Origin: Stramenopiles sp. TOSAG23-6
Lineage: Eukaryota; Sar
Direction: 5' to 3'
Length of the DNA: 20,325 nucleotides
Assembly (NCBI GenBank): GCA_900128565.1
Contig: LT636038.1
Span: 1 to 20,325 of the forward strand
Shown here: positions 1 to 8,300 of the stretch, piece by piece
Layout of the letters: each line of letters starts with the position of its first letter
How positions within the stretch are numbered: the first letter of the stretch is position 1
Position numbers and translations under genes: made by a program
Notes under the pieces: model-generated
The model's input: only the letters and a program-made list of their open reading frames with translations
The model's database searches: none
What the model was told of the DNA's origin: nothing

Positions 1-63
1 TTTTTTTTCGTACGAAATTTTGTACCTAACGATTTTTTTTTGAAATATTTTTTCATCATACAT
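1..63 (+). repeat. Introner-like intron, copy 1 (3' part only)
   Basis: This is the 3' end of an intron of the nucleoside hydrolase gene, cut by the window start. It contains the palindrome TTTCGTACGAAA (6-17), the branch-like GTACCTAAC (22-30), a T9 run, GAAATATTTTTTC, and the terminal ATACAT shared with the copies at 2528-2615 and 11147-11237. The protein family motif (V)LGVTTVAGN begins directly after ACAT at 64. A canonical TTAG lies 7 nt further on (67-70). Splicing there would cost the family-conserved LG, so ACAT is preferred but not proven for this copy. It lies in the sense orientation of its gene. Confidence 0.75.
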
Positions 64-1032
64 GTATTAGGTGTCACAACAGTTGCAGGAAATATGGGAA
101 TTGAAGCTGTTACGGCTGCTACACTGAAAGTATTAGATGCGGCAGATGCTCCTATTTATTTACCTGTTGCAAAAGGATGTGAAGAACCATTAGTTGAACC
201 TTGTCATTTTTGTCCTCAGATACATGGTACAGATTCATTGGGCGATTTGAAACCACCATTACCATCGTCAAATCGAACTCTCGATGAAAGACATGCTGTT
301 ACTCTAATACTAGATAATCTTTTAGAAATTGATAAATCCAATGGAAAATTACCAAAAATGACTATAATAGCTCTTGCTCCATTAACGAATATTGCAATGG
401 CTATTCGTTTGAAGCCTAGATTGTGTAGACGTTCTATTCATCGAATTGTATGGATGGGTGGTTCGGCATTTGCTGGTGGTAATGCGAGTGCCTGGGCTGA
501 AGCAAATGCAGCCTATGACCCAGAAGCAGCTCATATTGTTTTTACCTCAGGTATCGAAATCATGTTATATACATGGGACGTATATCTAAAGGTGGAATAT
601 TCTTGGAAGGAACTTTTAGAATTAGGTGTAGTAGTATCAGAAAGTCCTATAGGTATAGGAAGTATAGGAAATGATAATGAAAAAGATGTTCCACCTACAA
701 GTGTAATGATATCGGATAAACTTAAGCCTTGGTCGTCTTTAGGATCTCGATTGCTTCTTAGAGATATGCGTTATTGGAAAAATAAAACTGCTCAAATTGG
801 AGATGCTGGTGCTGTTGCGGCTGTTATTGCACCTAATGCTGTGACTACAAAACATATGCACGTTTGTATCGAACTCCAAGGCAAGAATACGCGTGGAATG
901 ACTGTATGTGATCATAGACTATTTTCCACACCCCCAGATTTACCTATTTTGAAACCTAATGTACATGTATGTATTGATGTTGATGCAAATGCTATAAAAG
1001 ATGTATTCACATCAACACTGTTTAAAAAATGA
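64..1032 (+). CDS. Inosine/uridine-preferring nucleoside hydrolase family protein (5' partial)
   Basis: This encodes the C-terminal 322 residues of an IUNH-family enzyme. These enzymes hydrolyse the N-glycosidic bond of nucleosides to base and ribose, for purine/pyrimidine salvage. Visible family motifs are LGVTTVAGN at the start, an IHG segment near residue 55, ALAPLTNIAMAIRL, WMGG, and AEANAAYDPEAA, the counterpart of the ribose/calcium-binding AExNxxxDPEAA. The segment TTKHMHVCIELQGKNTRGMT matches the usual TTKxxxVxVExxGxxTRG. The N-terminal DxDxxxDD calcium-binding motif is absent because the first exon(s) lie upstream of the window. Oddities: the usual HD pair of the C-terminal active-site helix reads GD here (IGDAGAVAAV), keeping the calcium-ligand Asp but losing His. 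There is also a loop of about 35 residues (near residues 200-235) before it. The gene ends at TGA 1030-1032 and converges on the acyl-CoA dehydrogenase gene with a 61-bp gap. Family assignment is firm; substrate preference cannot be read. Confidence 0.88.
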   Translation, partial: VLGVTTVAGNMGIEAVTAATLKVLDAADAPIYLPVAKGCEEPLVEPCHFCPQIHGTDSLGDLKPPLPSSNRTLDERHAVTLILDNLLEIDKSNGKLPKMTIIALAPLTNIAMAIRLKPRLCRRSIHRIVWMGGSAFAGGNASAWAEANAAYDPEAAHIVFTSGIEIMLYTWDVYLKVEYSWKELLELGVVVSESPIGIGSIGNDNEKDVPPTSVMISDKLKPWSSLGSRLLLRDMRYWKNKTAQIGDAGAVAAVIAPNAVTTKHMHVCIELQGKNTRGMTVCDHRLFSTPPDLPILKPNVHVCIDVDANAIKDVFTSTLFKK

Positions 1033-1081
1033 AAGAATCTATAGATAACAAAATATGTTCAAGTGAGTATATTTATAATTT

Positions 1082-1087
1082 AATAAA
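1082..1087 (+). promoter_or_regulatory. Possible polyadenylation signal AATAAA
   Basis: AATAAA begins 50 nt after the nucleoside hydrolase stop codon and ends 7 nt before the stop of the convergent gene. The two transcripts would therefore overlap at their 3' ends. Whether this organism uses AATAAA is unknown. Confidence 0.3.
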
Positions 1088-1093
1088 CTTCGT

Positions 1094-3672
1094 TTACCAT
1101 CCAAGAGCACTACTAGTTTCTTTGCCTCGTGGTGCGTGAGGATCATTGTGATCAGAACTTCCACAAGATTTGATCGCGTGAACAAGGGTGTCCTCCACAA
1201 GATTAACATCAAATGATTCTGAACGCCTTATACGCTCGGAAGAGATACCAGGTGTGGTACTACTCACTAAGTGTTCATGAGGATGAACCAGTTGCTCAAA
1301 TGCATCAACTTGGATTATGTCCTCTCTTAACTTTTCGGCCACGTCGAGTTTTGCCTGTTCTTCAATAGTGGCGTCACGCTTTTCTTTACGCAATTTCGAT
1401 AAAATTTTATCTCCTTCAATACATTTTGAAAATGCTTCATTGATTTGACTTACTCTATCTAAGGGATTCTCTGAAATAAACACACTTTCAGACAATAATT
1501 TTCGAATTTCAGATTCAGTAGTAATTAATTGAGAAGTAGCACGAACTAATCCATCACTTGGTACAGAATATGCACGACCTAATGGAAATGAAATACCTCG
1601 CATCAAGAACCCTATGGGACGTACGGGGAAATTATCAAAAATGCCGTAAAATGCATCTTCTATATCATGTGTTATTTGGGTCAAAGCATGATCAATAATA
1701 GTATTCGTTTGTTGTACATTATTTTTCTTAGCAAACCATAAGACAGAATATCCTAAATATAGATTAGATAATATATCAGCATATCGACCGGACAGTTGTT
1801 CTGCGGTTTTTAATCGACCACCTAATATAAGTCCTAAATCCGTTGTTACTGCAAACGCAGCAGATAGGCGATTTAGTTGAGATTCGTGAAATCTTGAAAT
1901 GTCTGATTTAGATCTTGTACGAGTTATAGCTTGGCTAAACGCTCTGAAAGCATTAGTAGTGCCATGTCCTAATAAACTTCTTACATGTTTTGAAAATCCT
2001 TTTTTATCATCTCCCTTTGAGATTGAAGCAATTAGATCTTGCATATGAGGATGCGCACGGTTTAGCCCTTGACCAAACACAATTAATGATCGGGTAAGAA
2101 TATGTAATCGAAGAGAAATATTTCATTTGTTTTTTTGTTAGGTACAACATTTACTACGAAAATAAAATTGAGATTTTTTTTTGGAAACGGACATTTGCGC
2201 CTTCGACAGTAATTGCGACTGGCATTGATTGATATTTTGAAGCCATATAATTCATAGGTCCTTTACAAATTCCTGCACCGCCTATGACGTCCATAGCATC
2301 ATTCCCTACAGTTCTACCCATCTCCGTACATTTTAACTTCATTATCGCGGATAAAACTGGAGGTCTTTCATGTTGACCCACAGCAGCATTAAATAGATGT
2401 TGCGATGCAGTGCATGTGTATGCTAGAGATGCGATTCTTGCTAACCTTTCTTGGATGCCTTCCATCTCCGCAATGGGAACCTTGAACTGCTTTCTGATTC
2501 TAGCATATCCTCCAACAGCATTGACGCATGTATTTTGAAAAAATATTTCAAAAAAAACGTTAGGTACAAACTTTCGTACGAAAAACAATCGAAATTGAAA
2601 AAAAATAAAACATACACAATTGAGCTATACCACCTGCTGATGCAGGTAAAGATATTCCCCTACCTTCCCCTAGGCATTCCATAAGCATATTCCAACCAAA
2701 CCCAGTGCGTTCTTGACCACCAACAACGTTTGTTAATGGTATAAACACATCACGTCCACGGACAGGTCCGTTCATGAAACCGGCATCGATGGGGTTATGC
2801 CGCGCTCCAGTTAAAAGTCCCTTGTGTCCTTTATCTAACAAGCAAACGGTAATGCCTTCACTTCCAACGCCCTTTAAGAGTCCATTTGGGTCCTTGACAT
2901 CAATTGCAAGACCTATTAGAGTAGCTACAGGGGCGAGTGTTATATAACGTTTATTAAAAGTAGCTTTTACACCTAAAACGCCATTCTGCTCACAAACAAT
3001 ACCAACATCGCGCATAGAAGCAGCGTCAGAACCTGAAGATGGCCCGGTGAGTGCAAAACATGGAATGTCAACTCCAGTAGCTAACCGAGGTAAATAATGT
3101 TTCTTTTGTGAATCAGTGCCGTATTCTCGTAATAGCTCAGCTGGGCCCAAAGAATTAGGAACCATGACAGTAACAGCGGCGCATATTGAACGCGTAGCAA
3201 CTCGCTGTAACATAACTGAATGAGCATGCGCAGAGAATCCTTTACCACCGTAATCTTTGGAGATACACAAGCCAAGGAAGCCTTTCTCCCTAATATAACT
3301 CCAAACCTCTGGTTTCAAATTTTGGTCCAAACTTACTTGATAATCATCAATCATTTCGCACAGAGTATTAACTTCGACGTCAAAGAAAGATTGTTCTTCG
3401 GTAGTAAATCCAACATCATATTTGTCCACAAGTTTTTGTAACGATGGTGATCCGGAAAATATATCCCGATCAAACCCTACAGTCCCAGAATCCAGAGCTG
3501 CTTGTTCCGTTGCAGATATCTTTGGCATAATTCGTTTGGCAAAATTATACAACGGTCCCACCACAAAAGTTCGGCGGGTGTTAAATATGGGACTAATTGA
3601 AGAATGAAACTGGAGTATCCTCCGAGATTTGCCTATACGTATGCTTCGGCCCAACATTTTTGGACTAATCAA
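1094..3672 (-). CDS. FadE-type acyl-CoA dehydrogenase, mitochondrial-like, three exons
   Basis: The coding exons are 3672-2616, 2527-2193 and 2101-1094, which join in frame to 799 aa plus TAA. The length is close to bacterial FadE. It is an FAD-dependent enzyme of the first beta-oxidation step (acyl-CoA to trans-2-enoyl-CoA). Residues 1-48 are rich in Arg/Ser with few acids, like a mitochondrial presequence; ATGs at residues 1 and 6 are both possible starts. SATEQAALDSGTVGFDRDIF (about 53-72) opens the FadE-like body. CFALTGPSSGSDAASM (205-220) is the acyl-CoA dehydrogenase signature, NKRYITLAPVATLIGLA (240-256) the FAD/substrate region, and GRGISLPASAGG (337-348) leads into intron 1. VEGAN (460-464) carries the presumed catalytic Glu461. 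ILTRSLIVFGQG then leads into the long FadE-specific C-terminal domain (DUF1974-like). Both introns are the introner-like repeats: intron 1 in phase 1, intron 2 in phase 0 right after VEGAN. Without removing them the frame is broken by stops. Some ACAD paralogue substrate range is possible; chain length cannot be inferred. Confidence 0.92.
2102..2192 (-). repeat. Introner-like intron, copy 4 (divergent), in the acyl-CoA dehydrogenase gene
   Basis: This 91-nt intron lies between the codons for VEGAN and ILTRSL. It starts GTCCGTTTCC and ends GATTACAT. It retains the branch-like GTACCTAAC (complement of 2137-2145) and GAAATATTTC, but the palindrome has decayed (TTTCGTAGTAAA) and an A-rich stretch replaces the T8 run. 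Exon 2 ends at 2193 and exon 3 begins at 2101; only one base (T) is ambiguous at the joint. No AG occurs at a position that would keep the conserved ILTRS motif. It is the most diverged of the four copies. Confidence 0.85.
2528..2615 (-). repeat. Introner-like intron, copy 2, in the acyl-CoA dehydrogenase gene
   Basis: This 88-nt intron starts GTATGTTTTATT and ends AATACAT. In order it holds TTTCGTACGAAA (2572-2583), GTACCTAAC (complement of 2559-2567), T8 and GAAATATTTTTTC. Splicing joins ...GGIAQL to CVNAVGGYARIRKQF, the uninterrupted family sequence, in phase 1. The boundary is ambiguous by a shared TG. The only AG inside is far upstream of the joint (in GAAAGT). It is closely similar along its whole length to the intron at 11147-11237 in a different gene. 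Confidence 0.92.
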
Positions 3673-3732
3673 GAAGAAAATAGAAAATCAATTTAATGAA
3701 ACAGTAGGTAAAATATTTTGTCAGTTCCAGTG

Positions 3733-3808
3733 CTTGGCCAATAATGGCCAAGGTTGCGCAATACAACTGAAAATGACAGCTGTCGTCGCGCATTATTATC
3801 GATCGATA
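3733..3808. promoter_or_regulatory. Cluster of palindromes upstream of the acyl-CoA dehydrogenase start
   Basis: Three perfect inverted repeats lie 61-136 bp upstream of the ATG at 3672. CTTGGCCA and TGGCCAAG flank a 4-base ATAA loop (3733-3752, including CCAAT at 3738-3742). GACAGCTGTC (3775-3784) contains the E-box-like CAGCTG. TATCGATCGATA lies at 3797-3808. Their spacing fits transcription-factor sites in the promoter of the minus-strand gene, but no factor can be assigned. The whole gap 3673-3899 holds no ORF of note. Confidence 0.35.
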
Positions 3809-3869
3809 CCCGGAACCCGGCTCGATATATATTATTATCTCATAAATTAAAAAAAAATGTTATTATTTG

Positions 3870-3879
3870 TTTATTTATT
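3870..3879 (-). promoter_or_regulatory. Possible polyadenylation signal, two overlapping AATAAA
   Basis: On the minus strand AATAAATAAA lies 21-30 nt past the stop codon of the NnrU-like gene. This is a plausible 3'-end signal. It is suggested only by motif and position. Confidence 0.3.
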
Positions 3880-3899
3880 CACTGGTATAGTCGTTATAT

Positions 3900-4853
3900 T
3901 TAGTTCAAAAGATTTAATCTAGCTGCACCAAGTGCAAGAGGGAGTGATACAAAAAACAAAGTTCTATTTCTGCGAATGTTCAATATTCCAGCAAAAAATA
4001 TGGCAAGGGAAACATTTGACCACTTCATCTCATGTCTAAGGATATTCCACGACTGTTTACCTGAAAATAAAGCAAGAAATGGAATATTAGACGTCACTGC
4101 ATCTACTTCTGGAGTCAATATACCACCTGATCTATTCCGATATCTATGATCTTGATGCTCTCCACCAATAAAAGCAAATACTGTAGGAAAGGAGAATAAT
4201 ACTATAGTGGGTACAAAAGGAGATGCTATTGCTGTACCTAAACCTAATGAAGCAAACGACCATAGGGCAGGATGCCTTGTGACGCGCTCTAAACCATATA
4301 TGTCATTATTGTTCGGTTTTTTGGAAGAAAAGTCAAATGGACATCGAGCCACCCAGACCTCTTTTGCTTTAGTTGATGAACCAGTTGCTACAGCGCTAGT
4401 GTCCCTTGATAAGAGAACACCAGAGCTAATATCAGACACACTTAGCATGCCATTTGATGGTAAAGTATTTTGGGGTATACTGTCGCCTAGTGCGGATTTG
4501 TTATTTGCAATATATGATTGTAAACCAAAAGGAAACTGAACTTTTGGCAACAATTGTGAAAAACCGATGAGTCCAAGTCCTTGGAACGCAAAAGAAGACA
4601 AAGTTATAGCTACTCCTGCGCGGCCATGCCATAATCGTGGACCGACCCCGTAACCATATTTACAGTAGCCCCACAGAATTGATCCACATGCTGCGGTTGA
4701 TAGGACATTGTACACACCATGATACGTCTGCTTACCAAAGTTACTTATCAGATAGTCGCGATTATGGGACACAACAACATTCTCTAGAATGAAAGCACTC
4801 CAGCCCAATCCTATCCAACGAACACCCCGATGTGATAATATTGCTTGCAACAT
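3900..4853 (-). CDS. NnrU / 15-cis-zeta-carotene isomerase (Z-ISO) family membrane protein
   Basis: This is a single-exon gene of 317 aa. The N-terminal third matches the NnrU start: a hydrophobic helix (about 11-27) containing the conserved H30 region, then the FGKQTYHGVYNVLSTAACG segment and helices near 47-63 and 81-101. After a polar Ser/Asn/Lys-rich insert (about 113-185) come GLERVTRHPALW (187-198), a long hydrophobic stretch (199-229), GGEHQDHRYR (230-239) and IPFLALFSGKQSW (257-269). These are the conserved family blocks, and the His residues in TRHP and GEHQDH are the likely haem/metal-ligand region. A last hydrophobic segment lies near 299-312. In plants and algae Z-ISO is a haem b enzyme that isomerises 9,15,9'-tri-cis-zeta-carotene. 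Bacterial NnrU is linked to denitrification. Which role applies here is not visible, and I see no clear plastid leader. The family call is good; function is open. Confidence 0.78.
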   Translation of the reverse strand: MLQAILSHRGVRWIGLGWSAFILENVVVSHNRDYLISNFGKQTYHGVYNVLSTAACGSILWGYCKYGYGVGPRLWHGRAGVAITLSSFAFQGLGLIGFSQLLPKVQFPFGLQSYIANNKSALGDSIPQNTLPSNGMLSVSDISSGVLLSRDTSAVATGSSTKAKEVWVARCPFDFSSKKPNNNDIYGLERVTRHPALWSFASLGLGTAIASPFVPTIVLFSFPTVFAFIGGEHQDHRYRNRSGGILTPEVDAVTSNIPFLALFSGKQSWNILRHEMKWSNVSLAIFFAGILNIRRNRTLFFVSLPLALGAARLNLLN

Positions 4854-5309
4854 CTATGATGTGATGTGGCAAATCAGAGATTGTGAGAATGGTTTGAATA
4901 TAAATGATCCCTGGAATATATAATTAATATATAATTATAATGGAACACAAGACTGGTGCATAACGGAGTACCTACGGGTATTAGTGAACTGGATGAATCC
5001 GATTGATTTGAGATTCGCGGTCACCGTATTTTTGCTATCTGAAATTCTGAATTTCTGAAAATCTTGATTCGTGTGGATGGAGCCTTAGTTATTACTATAA
5101 ATTTTATGGTTTTGTGTGTCATTTTAGTATTTTACTTGATAATTTTATATTAGTTATTGAAATGTTCCTGTTCCGAGGAGATATTTTGCACATATTAAAA
5201 ATATATTGAAAATAATTTAGTTTAAAATGAAAAAAAATAGCAATGCCCAATATTATATTACGTAATAAATATCTCATGGTTGATTTTATATCAATAAAAA
5301 AAACTAAAA
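4854..5309. other. Intergenic region, no gene seen
   Basis: This 456-bp AT-rich gap lies between the start of the NnrU-like gene and the 3' end of the giant gene, all on the minus strand. It must hold the NnrU-like promoter and the giant gene's 3' UTR. An AT-only stretch near 4915-4941 lies about 60-90 bp upstream of the ATG at 4853 and could be a TATA-like region. Short ORFs here are low-complexity and were not called. No RNA gene was recognised. Confidence 0.6.
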
Positions 5310-8300
5310 TTACATCCATCCTGCATCTTGCTCATTATCGTTATAAAATCCATTATTTGTTTCATCTTGATCCACATCATTTGCTTTACCACCAGTTGGA
5401 TCTTGCCATACGACATCACCAAAGACGCTATGCACCCAACATGATTTCCCGTGAGGTTTTGAGAATGTCTTCTTCCAGCCTGTAGTTGGCATAGCATTTG
5501 CAGTATCCGCGTGAGTATGTCGGGCAAAGACAATGACACGATCTCTCTGTCCAGCTTGTCGCAACAAATCTATTGCAGCACTAAATTTTGTCTCGCGAAG
5601 ATCTTTTCCGTCTATACTTATAACATGCATTCCAATACTTACTCCTGCATCCTCCACAGGGCTACCACCGGCACTTTCAGGACGGAAGCTTTTTACTTTT
5701 AAGCCTTTCTTTCTTCCTGGAATCTTCATAAAATCGGTGAAAGAAGATCCCGTTTTTAATTCTACATCAATTATATTATCACCACTTGATTTCAAGATTT
5801 CGCGACATGAATCTGTTATTACTGATGCAGCTCGTTCAGGGGTAGCAAATACTAAATATCTCGTTTGTTGTGAGCAATCTTGCAAAGCAACAGTGACATC
5901 AAGCTGGGGCATATTTCTTACATCTTTGCCATTGATACTAACTAAAAACATTCCTACTTTAGCACCTGCTCGTTCTACTGGGCTACCTCCCTTATCAGCC
6001 GGTCTAAAGCCTGTGACGCGTACACCAGTAGGATGGTGTTTTATTTTTCCAACCATCATACAAGCTGGGCCAGGAGAAAGTAGCACATGAACCACGCCAG
6101 GGGCTCCTTTTCCAAACGATAATTTCATCCCCTTTTCGTTTTGCCCTTTTTGTTGCAATAGAATTGTAATTGTTTCAAATGATGTCGTAGTTACATCATT
6201 ATCATCAACACGAAGCAATCGCTGTCCAGGTATAACACCCTTATTTCTCAAAATTGAATGTTCTGTTATACTATTTACTGTAGCTCCTATGCCGTCGTTA
6301 GTTGTTGCTACCACGCCTATTCCTAATTTTACACCTTGTGGAATATGGATGGAATCAATCATCGCTGCTTCACCATCACGATTGATGTGCATAACTCCGC
6401 CACTTGAAACATTCATTGTGATACTCTTTGATTTCTTAATATTAAAACCAGAACTAGGAAATACTTTACTGCTATTTTTGGCTGATGCTTTTCGTCTGAG
6501 TAATATAAGACGTTGAACTCCTTTGACAAGGCGAGTTTGTTTGACAGATGGGTCGCGCCATACAACACTACCTGTAACGTCATTAACCCAATAAAACTTT
6601 TGTTTACCTTCGGCCCAGTATTTACTCCAATTTTGCTCTTCTTCTTCTTCCTCTTCTTCTTTCTTCTCAAATGATGTAAGTGCTATCAATTTCTCACATA
6701 TCGGATCCGCAATTTTCCTACGACATGGAGGGATCATAAAAATAACAATTACAAAACCTAATAGGACTACAGCAATATTCACTGTTACAAGCATACTACC
6801 AAGCATACCATTCTCACCATCTACAGAATCACTCGCAATCAGTAAACCTGAGAAGAAAATGAAAAATAGTACAATCAATAGACACTGTTGTAAAATGTCA
6901 TCAATATCTGAATGATATGGGTGTGTATTCATAGCCAACATCATAAACACTACGGTTACAACAAGACCACATGCGCTTCGTTCAATCTCATCCCCAGCCA
7001 TACTGATTCCACCAGTCATTAAAGCTTTACGTAAAAGCTCGGAGCATTCAAACCACCAATACTGGCGTTCATACTGCATGAAAAGAGACCCAAAAACGCG
7101 TATAGATCGATGATAATGTTTGTTACTATCATGAACCCTACGTTCTTTCTCGTCCATTCGGTCTGGGTGTATAAGAAGGTCACGACGATTGTACATCAAA
7201 ATGAGATACAATAAAGGAACTCCAACAACAAATAAACCAATTCCAGCCGTTGCCATTAAATGCATTTGTGCATATACAGGGTTATCGTCACTACATTCAA
7301 TACTAGCATCAGCTCGTAGATACCTTTTATCATTAATAGAGAAACAATTGAAAACACGGAAACAACGAGTAGTAAGGCCGGGGTACATTAAAAACACCAC
7401 CACATTGAAAAATATAAGTGCTTCATCCCTTGCACTTAAAATTGTATACCGTAGTCTTGGAACAATTTTTTTGCCAATATAGCAAATACAATAAACTAAA
7501 AATAACACCAATGAGAAAAATGGTAATACGCTCACATGGGCCACGAAGCCGCCAGCAAAGTCTGTTGAAAAATCACAGGCCGAAAAATCCGTGAGCACCG
7601 CCATGAAGTCCATATTAACCATTTTGAATTGATCAAACAATGCAACAAATTCCGGAGGAAAATTGACTCCCAATGTAAATTGGAGTTGTGAAACGACTTG
7701 CATGTGCGATACAACTTGGCGCATTGTTGCCATTAATTGGTAATATTCCCCCATTCCGCCGCGTCCACCTGCTGATGCCATCTTGCCACCAGAATCTTCC
7801 GCGGCACCTAGTAACATATCAGCACGACGCTCATTGTCTTCTTCATCTCCTATATCCTCTACGATTTTCGTTTCTTTGGGAGTTGGCATTTTCTTTGTAC
7901 CTTCTTTCATTAAAGTTTGAACATCAGTTGCTTTTAAAGCTTTTGCTCTAGCGGCTACGTCTCTTCTATGACGTTTTAAATTTTTTTTTTGCTCACTTTT
8001 CCCAGTAGTCGTCTCCTTTCTGATTGCGTGTACCCATTCGGAATAAGTCACTACGCCATCCCCATCTACATCAATAGTCTCAACCATTAAATCAACGAGA
8101 CGAGCATCCATACCACGCTTTAATAAGCCAGACTTAAGCTCGATTTTGCTGACAGTACCAGAGTTATCTTTATCAAGATAATTGAATGTCTCTCTTGGAT
8201 TTATATCTTTAGTGTCAACTTCTTCAAAAGGTGGCCTTTTACAAAGAAGAAGAAAAGCTATTATGACTGTGCAAATAGTTGCTACAATTGCTGCATAAAA

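Noticed and set aside
64-70. Use of the canonical TTAG at 67-70 as the acceptor for copy 1
   Set aside because: It would remove the conserved LG before VTTVAGN and would differ from the other three copies. It cannot be excluded because the upstream exon is outside the window.
2154-2588. A separate small gene, or a pseudogene broken by stops, in the acyl-CoA dehydrogenase region
   Set aside because: The apparent breaks coincide with the repeat introns. Removing them gives one uninterrupted 799-residue protein with conserved family motifs across both joints.
2528-2615. U12-type (minor spliceosome) introns
   Set aside because: The branch motif ACCTAAC is somewhat reminiscent, but the 5' end GTATGTTTT is not (A/G)TATCCTT and the 3' end is AT, not AC or AG.
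2528-2615. Euglenid-type nonconventional introns with paired ends
   Set aside because: Terminal complementarity is only 3-5 bp, and a GT start plus a branch motif and T-rich tract point to ordinary spliceosomal signals. Those introns also do not share family-wide sequence.
4854-5309. Small ORFs and a possible RNA gene in the intergenic gap
   Set aside because: The ORFs are low-complexity AT-rich stretches without motifs, and I could not fold a tRNA or other known RNA from the sequence.
5533-6090. Long plus-strand ORF opposite the PDZ region, and similar ones at 12362-12847, 13652-13939 and 15377-15799
   Set aside because: These are antisense shadows of a conserved coding region with compositional bias. 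They show no recognisable domains of their own.
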